Positions 8,778 to 17,521 of a DNA stretch of 64,000 nt are shown here, one piece after another. Both the position numbers and the translations under genes were made by a program. The stretch is from Rhodococcus antarcticus (GTDB lineage: Bacteria > Actinomycetota > Actinomycetes > Mycobacteriales > Mycobacteriaceae). Numbering within the stretch: position 1 is the first letter of the stretch; every line of letters begins with the position of its first letter. A model generated the notes under the pieces. That model searched no databases and was not told where the DNA came from. It saw nothing but the letters and a program-made list of their open reading frames with translations. Location of the stretch: positions 310,001 to 374,000 of the forward strand of contig NZ_CP110615.1 of assembly GCF_026153295.1 (NCBI RefSeq). The letters are read 5' to 3'.

Positions 8778-9301
8778 GCCGGCCCGGGGTCACCGCGCTG
8801 GCCGCGACCATCGAGACCACCCTCACCGTCCGGGAGCTGGAGTTCACCCGTCCGCGGCCCGAGCTGTTCGTGGTGACGCTGCCCGGCGAGGCCAAGCTCA
8901 CCACCACGTGCATGCTCACCCTCGGTGCGCACGGGTTGCGGGTGGAGGCGTTCGTGTGCCGCCAGCCGGACGAGAACCACGTCGGTCTCTACGCGTTCCT
9001 GCTGCGCCGCAACCGCAAGCTGTTCGGGGTGAGCTACACCATCGACCGCTCCGGGGACGTCTACCTCGTCGGCCGCATCGCGCTGGAGAGCGTGACCGAG
9101 GCTGAGCTCGACCGCGTCCTCGGGCAGGTGCTGGAGGCCGCGGACGGGGACTTCAACACGATGCTCGAGCTGGGCTTCGCGACGTCGATCCGGCGCGAGT
9201 GGGCGTGGCGGAGCAAGCGCGGCGAGTCGCTGCGCAACCTGGCGGCGTTCGCGCACCTGGTCGAGGCCGACCGTGCCGGTGGAGGGCCTACCGATCAGTA
9301 G
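8774..9301 (+). CDS. YbjN domain-containing protein
   Basis: Encodes 175 residues. The segment [39 protein letters not shown] followed by [29 protein letters not shown] is the signature of YbjN/type III secretion-chaperone-like proteins seen beside mshA in many actinobacteria (Rv0487 position). No enzyme motif is present. YbjN proteins are thought to act as chaperone-like or regulatory factors; the role here is unknown. It is translationally coupled to mshA through an ATGA overlap. Confidence 0.85.
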   Translation: MSRPGVTALAATIETTLTVRELEFTRPRPELFVVTLPGEAKLTTTCMLTLGAHGLRVEAFVCRQPDENHVGLYAFLLRRNRKLFGVSYTIDRSGDVYLVGRIALESVTEAELDRVLGQVLEAADGDFNTMLELGFATSIRREWAWRSKRGESLRNLAAFAHLVEADRAGGGPTDQ

Positions 9302-9340
9302 TGTGACAGGTGACACCGCCTGTCCGCCTGAAGGAGTCCG

Positions 9341-10938
9341 ATGAGCTTCGCCAGCCCGTTCCCCGACGTCGAGATCCCCGACACGAGCCTGTTCGACTTC
9401 CTGTTCGGGGACGTCGCCACCGACCCGGAGCTGGCCGCCAAGGTCGCCCTGGTGGACGGGCCGTCCGGGGCCGAGACCACCTACGGCCAGCTGGTGGGCC
9501 AGATCGAGGCCCTGGCCGGGGCGCTCGCGGCCACCGGGTTCGGCAAGGGCGACGTCGCCGGGCTGCTCTCGCCCAACGTGCCGGCGTTCGCCACCGTCTT
9601 CCACGGCATCGTCCGCTCCGGCGGCGCGGCGACGACGATCAACGCGCTGTACACCGCCCGGGAGATCGCCGGCCAGCTCACCGACTCGAAGGCCTCGTGG
9701 CTGTTCACCATCTCGCCGTTCCTGCCCCAGGCCGACGAGGCTGCGGCGATGGTCGGCATCCCGCCCGAGCGCGTGGTGACCCTGGACGCAGTGGAGGCCG
9801 CACGAGCCTGGCCGAGCTGCTCACGCAGGGCCACCCGGCACCCGAGGTCTCCACGAGCTCCGCCACCGACCTCGCGGTGCTGCCGTACTCCTCGGGGACC
9901 ACGGGCCGGGCCAAGGGCGTCATGCTCACCCACCGCAACCTCATCGCCAACGTCGCGCAGGGTGCCCCGCTCATCACCCTCACCGGGGCGAGCAAGGTCC
10001 TCGCCGTGCTGCCGTTCTTCCACATCTACGGCATGAGCGTGCTCATGAACTCCGGGCTGTGGCGTCGGTCGACCATCGTCACCATGCCGCGCTTCGACCT
10101 GGTGGAGTTCCTGTCCATCGTGGCCGCGCAGCAGATCACCCACGTCTACATCGCCCCGCCCATCGCGGTCGCGCTGGCGAAGCACCCGGTGGTCGCCGAG
10201 CACGACACCTCGTCGCTGCAGATGGTGTTCTCCGGCGCGGCCCCGCTGGACGCCGAGCTCGGCCGGAAGGTCGCCGAGCGGCTCGGCTGCACCGTGCGGC
10301 AGGGCTACGGCATGAGCGAGATGAGCCCGGTCAGCCACGCCATCCCGGCCGACCGCGACGACGTCCCGCTGGGCACCGTGGGCCTCACGCTGCCCAACAT
10401 GGAGTGCAAGATCGTCGACCCGGCCACCGGCGAGGAGGTGGAGTATCCCAGCGAGGGCACCTCCGCCCCGGGCGAGCTGTGGTGCAAGGGCCCCAACATC
10501 ATGCTCGGCTACCTCGAGAACCCCGAGGCCACCGCGACCACCCTGGACGACGAGGGCTACCTGCACACCGGCGACGTCGCCACGGTCTCCGCCGAGGGGT
10601 ACGTCAGCATCGTCGACCGGGTCAAGGAGCTCATCAAGTACAAGGGCTACCAGGTGCCGCCGGCCGAGCTCGAGGCGCTGCTGCTCACGCACGAGAAGAT
10701 CGCCGACGCCGCCTGCATCGGGGTGAACGACGCCGACGGCGAGGAGGTGCCCAAGGCGTTCGTCGTGCTGCAGCCCGGCACGGAGCTGAGCGAGCAGGAG
10801 GTGATCGACTTCGTCGCCGCCAACGTCGCCCCGCACAAGAAGGTCCGCGTGGTGGAGTTCCTGGAGCTCATCCCCAAGAGCGCGGCGGGCAAGATCCTGC
10901 GCAAGGACCTCCGGGCGCGGGAGAAGGCCACCGCCTGA
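9341..10938 (+). pseudogene. 4-coumarate-CoA ligase-like acyl-CoA synthetase with a frameshift
   Basis: An adenylate-forming enzyme of the 4CL family, about 530 residues when both pieces are joined, which is the normal family length. The first piece starts at ATG 9341 after AAGGAG and reads MSFASPFPDVEIPDTSLFDF through about residue 153. The rest lies in another frame from about 9802: YSSGTTGRAKGVMLTHRN (P-loop), GYGMSEMSP, YLHTGDV, KYKGYQVPPAELE and [13 protein letters not shown], ending at 10938. Loss of one base near 9797-9802 explains the break. All catalytic motifs remain intact on either side, so this is either a very recent mutation or a sequencing error. If functional it would activate an aromatic or fatty acid to its CoA thioester. 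Confidence 0.82.
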
Positions 10939-11039
10939 GCCCTGTCGCCCCCAGGGGTGGCGGGGGTCGGAGGGCAGCGCCGAGGTGTTGTCCGATTTAC
11001 CGCCCGAGGGCCAGGATGGTCTCGACGGGAGGTTCGGCG

Positions 11040-11678
11040 TTGCGCGGACGAGGTGCTCGGCGGGCGTCGGTCGGGCTCGCGCTCGTGCTGGCCGCGGGGT
11101 GCGGCGCGCCCGCCGGGCCATCAGTGCCGCCCCCCGTCGCCGGTACCGCGGCGGACGTGCCGTCGCCGAGCCCGGGGTCGTCCACGGCCCCCACCACGAC
11201 GGTCCTCCGTGCCCCGTCCGCCCCGCGGAGCACCCCGGCGTTCGTGGCCGACACCGCGGAGCAGGTGGGGGAGGCGTCCGGCAGCTCCGCGCTGGTCACC
11301 TCCGTCCGGGTGGTGCCCCAGCCCGGCTACGACGAGGTGGTCCTGGAGCTCTCCGGCGACCCGGGCGCCGTCCCCGGCTTCCGGGTGGGCTACGTCGACA
11401 CCCCGGTCGGAGACCCCAGTGGGCGCCCGGTGGCCGTCGAGGGTTCCGCCTACCTGCAGGTGCTGGTCTCCGGCGTGCTGGGGGTGGACGACGCGAGCGC
11501 GGACGTCAGCCCGTCCGGCCCGCTGCCCGTCTCGGGCGAGGTGGTCACCCAGGTGGTGGCGGGAGCGTCGTTCGAAGGGCTGCACCAGTTCTTCGTCGGG
11601 CTCGACGCGCAGCGATCCTTCCGGGTGCGCGCCTCGGCCGACCCCGGACGGGTCGTGGTGCAGATCCTCACCCCCTGA
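11040..11678 (+). CDS. Lipoprotein with AMIN-like domain
   Basis: From TTG 11040 the product is 212 residues with an Arg-rich n-region, a short hydrophobic stretch and the lipobox VLAAGC, so it is probably a lipid-anchored surface protein. A Ser/Pro/Thr-rich linker (about residues 25-75) leads into a beta-rich domain ([22 protein letters not shown] ... VVQILTP) that resembles the actinobacterial AMIN-like family. TTG at 11040 is favoured because GGGAGG lies seven bases upstream; an ATG at 11016 in the same frame would add eight residues. The function is unknown; AMIN-like domains are usually associated with the cell envelope. Confidence 0.68.
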   Translation: MRGRGARRASVGLALVLAAGCGAPAGPSVPPPVAGTAADVPSPSPGSSTAPTTTVLRAPSAPRSTPAFVADTAEQVGEASGSSALVTSVRVVPQPGYDEVVLELSGDPGAVPGFRVGYVDTPVGDPSGRPVAVEGSAYLQVLVSGVLGVDDASADVSPSGPLPVSGEVVTQVVAGASFEGLHQFFVGLDAQRSFRVRASADPGRVVVQILTP

Positions 11679-11701
11679 GCCCACCTGCCAGGATGTGGAC
11701 C

Positions 11702-12457
<756 letters not shown>

Positions 12458-12473
12458 CGGGTGCGCCGGTGGG

Positions 12474-12506
12474 CTCCGCTGAACGCCGGGTGAACACCCG
12501 CGCAAC
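12474..12506 (-). promoter_or_regulatory. PHO-box-like RegX3 binding site upstream of senX3
   Basis: Read on the minus strand there are three adjoining 11-bp units: GTTGCGCGGGT, GTTCACCCGGC and GTTCAGCGGAG. The middle unit fits the Streptomyces PhoP direct-repeat unit almost perfectly, and GTTCAC-type repeats are also the RegX3 signature. The site lies about 80-110 bp before the senX3 start, which suggests autoregulation by phosphate starvation. Confidence 0.55.
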
Positions 12507-12575
12507 ACCACGCGGCGGGTCTGTGACCTGCACCCGCGGGGGTCCACGCTGCTCGGGTGCACCCCCGGCCGGCCG

Positions 12576-12581
12576 TACGAT
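12576..12581 (+). promoter_or_regulatory. Probable -10 of senX3 (leaderless)
   Basis: TACGAT ends six bases before the GTG start of senX3, with no Shine-Dalgarno sequence nearby. A good -35 is not visible, which would fit activation from the upstream RegX3-type repeats. Confidence 0.45.
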
Positions 12582-12587
12582 CCGCTT

Positions 12588-13799
12588 GTGACCGTCGTGG
12601 GTTCGGTGCTGCTCGCGATCGCCGCCACGGCGCTCGGGGTGGTGATCGGTCTGGTCGTCTTACCCTCGCTCCGGGCCCGCCGGGCGGAGGCCGTGCGCGC
12701 TCGCACGGGCCTGACGGTGTCCGAGGTGCTGGACCGAGTGGTCGAGTCCTCGGAGAACGGGATCGCCGTGGTCGACCGCTTCGGTGACGTGGTGCTCTGC
12801 AACCCGCGTGCCGAGGAGCTCGGGGTGGTCCACGAGCGTCGGATGGACGCACGGGCGTGGACCGCGGTGCAGCGTGTGTTCGCCACCAGGGAACCTGTGG
12901 AGGTCGTGCTGGGCGCGGACGCGCGGCCCGGGCGTGCCCCCATGGCGGTGATCGGTCTGGCGCGACCGCTGGGTTCCGACGACGACCGGTTCGTCGTCGT
13001 GGAGGCCGCGGACGAGTCCGAGCGGGTGCGCCTCGATGCGACCCGGCGCGACTTCGTGGCCAACGTCAGCCACGAGCTCAAGACCCCGGTCGGCGCCATG
13101 GCTCTGCTCGCGGAGGCGCTGCTCGAGTCCCCCGAGGACCCGGAGGTGGTGCGCCACTTCGCCTCCCGCATCCTGCACGAGTCGACCCGGCTGGGCTCCC
13201 TGGTGACCGAGCTCATCGCGCTGTCCCGGCTGCAGGGGGCGGAGGCGCTGCCCCAGCTCGACGTGGTGGACGTCGACGACGTGGTCGCGGAGGCCTTGCG
13301 CCGATCGGACCTCAGCGCCGAGGCGGCGGGAATCGCCGTCACGGTCGACCGCCCGAGCGGGCTCGAGGTGAAGGGCGACCGGACACTGCTCGTGACCGCC
13401 CTGTCCAACCTCGTGGAGAACGCCATCGCCTACTCCCCGGCCGGCTCGCCGGTGTCGGTGAGCCGTGCCCTGCGCACCGACCACGTCGAGGTCAGCGTGA
13501 CCGACCGCGGCATCGGCATCCCGCTGGAGCACCAGGAGCGCGTGTTCGAGCGGTTCTTCCGGGTGGACCCCGCCCGGTCCCGGGTCACCGGCGGAACCGG
13601 CCTCGGGCTGGCCATCGTCAAGCACGTGGCGGCCAACCACGACGGGGGCGTGCGGCTCTGGAGCAGGCCGGGGACGGGTTCCACCTTCACCCTCCGCGTC
13701 CCGGTGCACACCGAGGACGTCGACGACGAGGCCCCCCCGCCGCGGCTGGTGTCCACCGACGGCTCGACCAACAGATCCAGGAACGGAGAACCACGGTGA
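12588..13799 (+). CDS. senX3: Sensor histidine kinase SenX3
   Basis: Membrane sensor of the phosphate-responsive SenX3-RegX3 system. The 403-residue protein has an N-terminal hydrophobic region (residues 3-27), a PAS-like segment (about 45-140, NGIAVVDRFGDVVLCNPRAEELG), the dimerisation/phosphoacceptor helix with His162 in NVSHELKTP, and the ATPase core with N box NLVENAIAYSP, G1 DRGIGIP, F box RFFRVD and G2 TGGTGLGLAIVKH. The length is close to the mycobacterial protein (about 410). The short N-terminal membrane part without a large outer domain agrees with sensing through partner proteins of the Pst/PhoU system. The last bases overlap regX3 (GTGA). Confidence 0.95.
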   Translation: MTVVGSVLLAIAATALGVVIGLVVLPSLRARRAEAVRARTGLTVSEVLDRVVESSENGIAVVDRFGDVVLCNPRAEELGVVHERRMDARAWTAVQRVFATREPVEVVLGADARPGRAPMAVIGLARPLGSDDDRFVVVEAADESERVRLDATRRDFVANVSHELKTPVGAMALLAEALLESPEDPEVVRHFASRILHESTRLGSLVTELIALSRLQGAEALPQLDVVDVDDVVAEALRRSDLSAEAAGIAVTVDRPSGLEVKGDRTLLVTALSNLVENAIAYSPAGSPVSVSRALRTDHVEVSVTDRGIGIPLEHQERVFERFFRVDPARSRVTGGTGLGLAIVKHVAANHDGGVRLWSRPGTGSTFTLRVPVHTEDVDDEAPPPRLVSTDGSTNRSRNGEPR

Positions 13800-14485
13800 C
13801 CAGGGTGCTGATCGTCGAGGACGAGGAGTCGCTGGCCGACCCGCTGGCCTTCCTGCTGCGCAAGGAGGGCTTCGAGACCGCTGTCGCCACCGACGGGCCG
13901 GCGGCGCTGGCCGAGTACGACCGTGGCGGCGCCGACATCGTCCTGCTGGACCTCATGCTCCCCGGGATGAGCGGCACGGACGTCTGCAAGCAGCTCCGGC
14001 TGCGCTCCGGGGTCCCGGTGATCATGGTGACCGCGCGGGACAGCGAGATCGACAAGGTGGTCGGTCTCGAGCTCGGTGCGGACGACTACGTGACCAAGCC
14101 CTACTCCAGCCGGGAGCTCATCGCGCGGATCCGCGCGGTGCTGCGGCGCGGGGTGGAGAGCGAGGACGGCCCCGACCTGGACCCGGGCGTCCTCGAGGCC
14201 GGACCCGTGCGGATGGACGTGGAGCGCCACGTCGTCGTGGTCAGCGGCCAGACGATCACGTTGCCGCTCAAGGAGTTCGACCTGCTGGAGTACCTGCTCC
14301 GGAACTCCGGGAGGGTGCTCACCCGGGGGCAGCTCATCGATCGGGTCTGGGGGGCGGACTACGTGGGCGACACCAAGACCCTCGACGTCCACGTCAAGCG
14401 GCTGCGGGCCAAGATCGAGCCCGACCCGTCCACCCCGGTGCACCTCGTCACCGTGCGCGGGCTGGGCTACAAGCTCGAGCCGTAG
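13796..14485 (+). CDS. regX3: Response regulator RegX3
   Basis: OmpR/PhoB-type transcription factor of 229 residues. The receiver domain has the acidic pair EDE near residue 9, phosphoacceptor Asp52 (VLLDLMLPGM), Thr79 and Lys101 (DDYVTKPYSS). The C-terminal winged helix from about residue 130 ends RGLGYKLEP. Once phosphorylated by SenX3 it activates phosphate-uptake genes by binding GTTCAC repeats, such as the ones seen upstream of senX3. The GTG start overlaps the senX3 stop by 4 bp and has GGAG nine bases upstream, so the two proteins are translationally coupled; mycobacteria instead have a repeat-filled gap between these genes. Confidence 0.96.
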   Translation: MTRVLIVEDEESLADPLAFLLRKEGFETAVATDGPAALAEYDRGGADIVLLDLMLPGMSGTDVCKQLRLRSGVPVIMVTARDSEIDKVVGLELGADDYVTKPYSSRELIARIRAVLRRGVESEDGPDLDPGVLEAGPVRMDVERHVVVVSGQTITLPLKEFDLLEYLLRNSGRVLTRGQLIDRVWGADYVGDTKTLDVHVKRLRAKIEPDPSTPVHLVTVRGLGYKLEP

Positions 14486-14498
14486 CGCGGCCTGTCCT

Positions 14499-14563
14499 GG
14501 CGTGATCATGGAGCTACCGGGGTCGTGACGGCTCGCCAACCCCGGTAGCTCCATGATCACCGC
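14499..14563. repeat. Palindromic element A (65 bp) between regX3 and the DUF559 gene
   Basis: Starts GGCGTGATCATGGAGCT and ends GCTCCATGATCACCGC. It forms a perfect 22-bp stem (14502-14523 with 14539-14560) around a 15-base loop. The TGA stop of the DUF559 gene lies inside its right arm, within TGATCA. Its ends match element B at 15621, but the interior does not. It may also end transcription of the convergent regX3 and DUF559 genes, although no U-run follows the stem. Confidence 0.85.
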
Positions 14564-15468
14564 GCGCCGGGCGGGGTCGTTGTGGCGCGTGCGAGCAGCC
14601 GGTGGACCCGGGAGACGAGCAGGGCGGGTTCTCTCCGGACGTCGGTCGCAGTCACGCGCAGAACAGTCCACCCATGGTCCAGCAACCACGCGGCCCGCGA
14701 TCGGTCCCTCCTCAGGTCGGCCGGTGAGCTGTGGTGGTCGAACCCGTCGTACTCGACTGCCACCCGCGCGGTGGGCCAGGCCAGGTCGAGCCGGTAGAGC
14801 TCGCGGCCCCACTCATCGAGCACGGGGTGCTGCGGCACGGGGGCAGGAAGGTCCCCGTCGTGCAGCACGAGTCTGGTCTCGGACTCCATCGGGGACTCCG
14901 ACCTGCCGTCGGCCAGGCTGACCAGCTCGCCGAGCACCGCCGTCCCGCGGCGTGCGTGCTGCTGCCCGAGTGCGAGCTCGAGCCCCTCCGGTGTGCACCT
15001 CCCAGCGTGGAGCGCCGCGTCAAGGGTGGCCAGCGCCCGGGGTCGTGAGACCGTGCGCGCGACCTCGAGGGCGGTCCACGCCGGCATCGTGAGGCGCTGA
15101 CCGTCCAGACGGCCGATCGGAGCACCGGTGCGCTGGTGGATCTTCAGTCCGGCCCGAGAGCCGAGGTGGTGGCCGGGGGTGGCGAGCACGTGGACCGCCG
15201 GGTCCGTCTGCACCGCGAACCCCAGGAGCTCGGCTGCCGAACCGAGGCAAGCCACCACGGACCCTCCCGAGAGCAGCTCGAGCCCGTCGAGCCGCGTGCG
15301 CAGGTCCCCGGCCTGCTCCGGCAGCGCCAGGACACCCCGCCACACCCGACGCAGCTCGCCCCGCTGCACAGCACCCCGGAGCTCGTCCGGGGTGCACCAC
15401 CGACCCGCGGCCGAGGTGCCGACCACTCGGTGGGCGTGCAGGTGGGAGCGCAGGTCGGGGTGCACCAC
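14557..15468 (-). CDS. AbiEi-like N-terminal / DUF559 nuclease-like protein
   Basis: A 303-residue protein with an N-terminal region resembling AbiEi-type antitoxin winged helices (TPDELRGAVQRGELRRVWRGVLAL, about 26-50) and a C-terminal DUF559 domain, a Vsr-like PD-(D/E)XK fold. Candidate catalytic residues are Glu195 or Glu197, Asp228 (YRLDLAW), Glu239 and Asp241 (VAVEYDG). No cognate AbiEii toxin gene lies next to it. Such proteins are abundant and often multi-copy in actinobacteria; their role (defence, toxin-antitoxin remnant or mobile-element protein) is not settled. GTG 15468 is chosen as start; the frame is open to 15615. The gene is framed by palindromic elements A and B and occupies a gap where M. 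tuberculosis has other genes. Confidence 0.72.
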   Translation of the reverse strand: MVHPDLRSHLHAHRVVGTSAAGRWCTPDELRGAVQRGELRRVWRGVLALPEQAGDLRTRLDGLELLSGGSVVACLGSAAELLGFAVQTDPAVHVLATPGHHLGSRAGLKIHQRTGAPIGRLDGQRLTMPAWTALEVARTVSRPRALATLDAALHAGRCTPEGLELALGQQHARRGTAVLGELVSLADGRSESPMESETRLVLHDGDLPAPVPQHPVLDEWGRELYRLDLAWPTARVAVEYDGFDHHSSPADLRRDRSRAAWLLDHGWTVLRVTATDVRREPALLVSRVHRLLARATTTPPGAR

Positions 15469-15516
15469 GTCATCGTCGATCCGTCCCGGGCGCTGGCAGG
15501 TCGGATCCCCCACCGC

Positions 15517-15544
15517 TGTGGACAACCTCGATGCCTGTGGACAG
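15517..15544. other. Two DnaA-box-like sequences upstream of the DUF559 gene
   Basis: TGTGGACAA (15517-15525), the complement of the actinobacterial DnaA box TTGTCCACA, and TGTGGACAG (15536-15544) lie in the same orientation with starts 19 bp apart. There are only two, with no AT-rich stretch and no dnaA or dnaN nearby, so this is not an origin. If the DUF559 start is at 15615 instead of 15468, these bases would be coding. Confidence 0.4.
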
Positions 15545-15620
15545 CCCGCCTGCTGGCCGATGGCGGCCCTGCCGGCTGCGCCCGCGACGGTGGTCCCGCG
15601 TGCGAGACGCAGCACCTCGC

Positions 15621-15686
15621 GGCGTGATCATGGAGCTGACGGGCCCTGGTGGTCGGTGCCCCCCCCGCGTGCTCCATGCTCACCGC
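15621..15686. repeat. Palindromic element B (66 bp) upstream of the DUF559 gene
   Basis: Starts with the same 17 bases as element A, GGCGTGATCATGGAGCT, and ends GCTCCATGCTCACCGC, one mismatch from A. It is in the same orientation as A and almost the same length. The arms pair with one mismatch and one bulge; the interior is unrelated to that of A and contains a run of nine C. Confidence 0.8.
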
Positions 15687-15690
15687 CGGG

Positions 15691-15730
15691 GTGAGCAGTG
15701 AGGAGCCGTGTTGAGCAGTGAGGAGCCGGG
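15691..15730. repeat. Two tandem 20-bp repeats
   Basis: GTGAGCAGTGAGGAGCCGTG (15691-15710) is followed by a copy (15711-15730) that differs at two positions. It lies between element B and the 3' end of the Cys-rich protein gene. No function is evident. The stretch 15469-15765 otherwise holds only the DnaA-like boxes and element B. Confidence 0.6.
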
Positions 15731-15765
15731 GGACGGGGAAAGTGGGGGGCAGGGCGACGTCGGGG

Positions 15766-16533
15766 TCAGCGGGCGGACGCGGGGTGCACGGCCACGAGCC
15801 CCAGCCCCGCCCGGCGCTTGCACAGGACCGCCAGCTCCGCGTACGCCTCGTCGCCCAGCAGCGCCGCGAGCTCGGGCCCGTAGCTCACCCAGACGGCCTC
15901 GGCGCCGACGTGGGCCTCGGGGGAGGACGTGCACCACCAGTGCAGGTCGGCGCCACCCGGACCCCAGCCGCGCCGGTCGTACTCGCCGATGGTCGACACC
16001 AGGATCCGCGTCCCGTCCGGGCGGTCCACCCAGTCCTGCGTTCGCCGCACGGGCAGCTGCCAGCACACGTCCGGCTTGACCTCCAGGGGGTGCCGTCCGG
16101 TGCGCAGCGCCATTCGGTGCAGCGCGCACCCGGGTCCGCCGGGGAAGTCCGGGCGGTTCAGGAACACGCACGCGCCCTGCACCTTCCGGGTCCGCTCGGT
16201 GGGCTCGCCCTCGAGGTCATCGAGCTCGGTGTACCCCTTGCGGCCCAGGCCCTGCTTGCGGAGCTGCCAGTCGTCCGCCGTCAGGTCGGCGACGGAGGCG
16301 TCGAGGCGCGCCCGGTCCTCGGCGTCGGAGAAGAACGCGCCGTGGGTGCAGCACCCGTCGTCGGGTCGGTCCGCCACGGTGCCGTGGCAGGCCGGGGTGC
16401 CGAACACGCACGTCCAGCTGGACAGGAGCCAGGTGAGGTCGGCGCGCACCAGGTGCTCGGGATCGGCCGGGTCGGTGAGCTCGATCCACTCGCGCGGGAA
16501 GTCGGGCCGGACCTCGGGCACGGGAGCGGTCAC
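15766..16533 (-). CDS. Conserved cysteine-rich protein (Rv0495c family)
   Basis: A 255-residue protein with clustered Cys and His residues: [46 protein letters not shown] and [12 protein letters not shown]. The spacing suggests a metal or Fe-S centre; this is inference. No signal peptide or membrane segment is seen. The family is conserved in actinobacteria next to the Ppx gene, where M. tuberculosis has the divergent Rv0495c-Rv0496 pair, and its function is unknown. GTG 16533 is chosen because it sits just before the conserved [16 protein letters not shown] segment and eight bases after a -10-like TACCGT on the same strand. Confidence 0.8.
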   Translation of the reverse strand: MTAPVPEVRPDFPREWIELTDPADPEHLVRADLTWLLSSWTCVFGTPACHGTVADRPDDGCCTHGAFFSDAEDRARLDASVADLTADDWQLRKQGLGRKGYTELDDLEGEPTERTRKVQGACVFLNRPDFPGGPGCALHRMALRTGRHPLEVKPDVCWQLPVRRTQDWVDRPDGTRILVSTIGEYDRRGWGPGGADLHWWCTSSPEAHVGAEAVWVSYGPELAALLGDEAYAELAVLCKRRAGLGLVAVHPASAR

Positions 16534-16541
16534 AGCGGGCG

Positions 16542-16560
16542 ACGGTAGACCGTCTACGGT
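16542..16560. promoter_or_regulatory. Divergent -10 elements around a small palindrome
   Basis: On the plus strand TACGGT (16555-16560) lies seven bases before the GTG of the Ppx gene. On the minus strand TACCGT (16547 to 16542) lies eight bases before the GTG of the Cys-rich gene. The palindrome GTAGACCGTCTAC (16545-16557) links the two hexamers and could be an operator or just a consequence of the paired promoters. Confidence 0.42.
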
Positions 16561-16567
16561 ATCGCCC

Positions 16568-17521
16568 GTGCGCCTAGGGGTGCTTGACGTCGGGTCCAAC
16601 ACAGTCCACCTCCTGGTGGTGGACGCCCATCGTGGTGCCCGCCCCACGCCGATGAGCTCCACCAAGTCGGTGCTGCGCCTCGCCGAGCAGCTCGACCGCG
16701 GTGGTCGCCTGACCCGCGAGGGCGCTGACCGGCTGGTCGACGCCGTCGCCGAGTCCGCCCGGGTCGCGGCGGACGCGCGGTGCGAGGAGGTGATGGCCTT
16801 CGCCACGTCGGCCGTCCGCGACGCGACGAACTCGGTGTCGGTGCTGCGGCGGGTCCAGCAGGAGACGGGCGTGGCCCTGCAGGTGCTCGCCGGGGTGGAC
16901 GAGGCACGGCTGACGTTCCTGGCCGTCCGGCGCTGGTGCGGGTGGAGCGCCGGACGGATCCTGGCCATGGACATCGGGGGTGGGTCGCTGGAGCTGGCCA
17001 CGGGCCTCGACGAGGATCCCGACACCGCACTCTCGCTGCCGCTGGGGGCCGGTCGTCTCACGCGCGACCGGCTCGCCGAGGACCCGCCGGAGCGCGCACG
17101 CCTGGACGAGCTGCGGCAGTGGCTGGACGCCGAGCTCGCCCCGGCCGCCCGGCAGCTGACCGACCGCGGAACGCCCGATCGGGTGGTGGCCACGTCCAAG
17201 ACGTTCCGCTCGTTGGCCCGGCTGACGGGGGCAGCACCCTCGACGGCGGGGCCGATGCAGCGCCGGGTGTTGACGGCGGCCGGTCTGCGCCAGCTCATCT
17301 CGTTCATCTCGCGGATGTCGTCCGCCGATCGGGCGGAGCTGGACGGGGTGAGCGCGGCGCGCTCGCACCAGCTCGTCGCAGGTGCCATGGTGGCGGAGGC
17401 GAGCATGCGGGCGCTGGCCGTCACCGAGCTCGAGATCTGCCCGTGGGCCCTGCGGGAGGGCGTGATCCTCCGGAGGCTGGATGCCGCCCCCGGCGACGAC
17501 CTGCGTGGAGGACTGACATGA
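16568..17521 (+). CDS. Ppx/GppA-family exopolyphosphatase
   Basis: A 317-residue Ppx/GppA phosphatase with the sugar-kinase-like fold: [15 protein letters not shown] (phosphate loop 1), [23 protein letters not shown] (phosphate loop 2), and the helical segment ending [15 protein letters not shown]. Members hydrolyse inorganic polyphosphate or pppGpp. Its length matches the short, single-module mycobacterial enzymes (Rv0496 position, about 328 residues) rather than the 500-residue E. coli Ppx. The proximity to senX3-regX3 suits a role in phosphate and stringent responses. Translation is leaderless or nearly so (TACGGT, 7 bases, GTG), and the stop overlaps the next gene by ATGA. Confidence 0.9.
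   Translation: MRLGVLDVGSNTVHLLVVDAHRGARPTPMSSTKSVLRLAEQLDRGGRLTREGADRLVDAVAESARVAADARCEEVMAFATSAVRDATNSVSVLRRVQQETGVALQVLAGVDEARLTFLAVRRWCGWSAGRILAMDIGGGSLELATGLDEDPDTALSLPLGAGRLTRDRLAEDPPERARLDELRQWLDAELAPAARQLTDRGTPDRVVATSKTFRSLARLTGAAPSTAGPMQRRVLTAAGLRQLISFISRMSSADRAELDGVSAARSHQLVAGAMVAEASMRALAVTELEICPWALREGVILRRLDAAPGDDLRGGLT

Noticed and set aside
9301-9320. Operator-like GTGTGACAGGTGACAC before the 4CL-like gene
   Set aside because: Only the outer four bases are symmetric and the rest is a partial direct repeat; too weak to call.
15517-15544. Possible replication origin based on DnaA-like boxes
   Set aside because: Only two boxes, no AT-rich unwinding region, and no dnaA, dnaN or gyr genes nearby.
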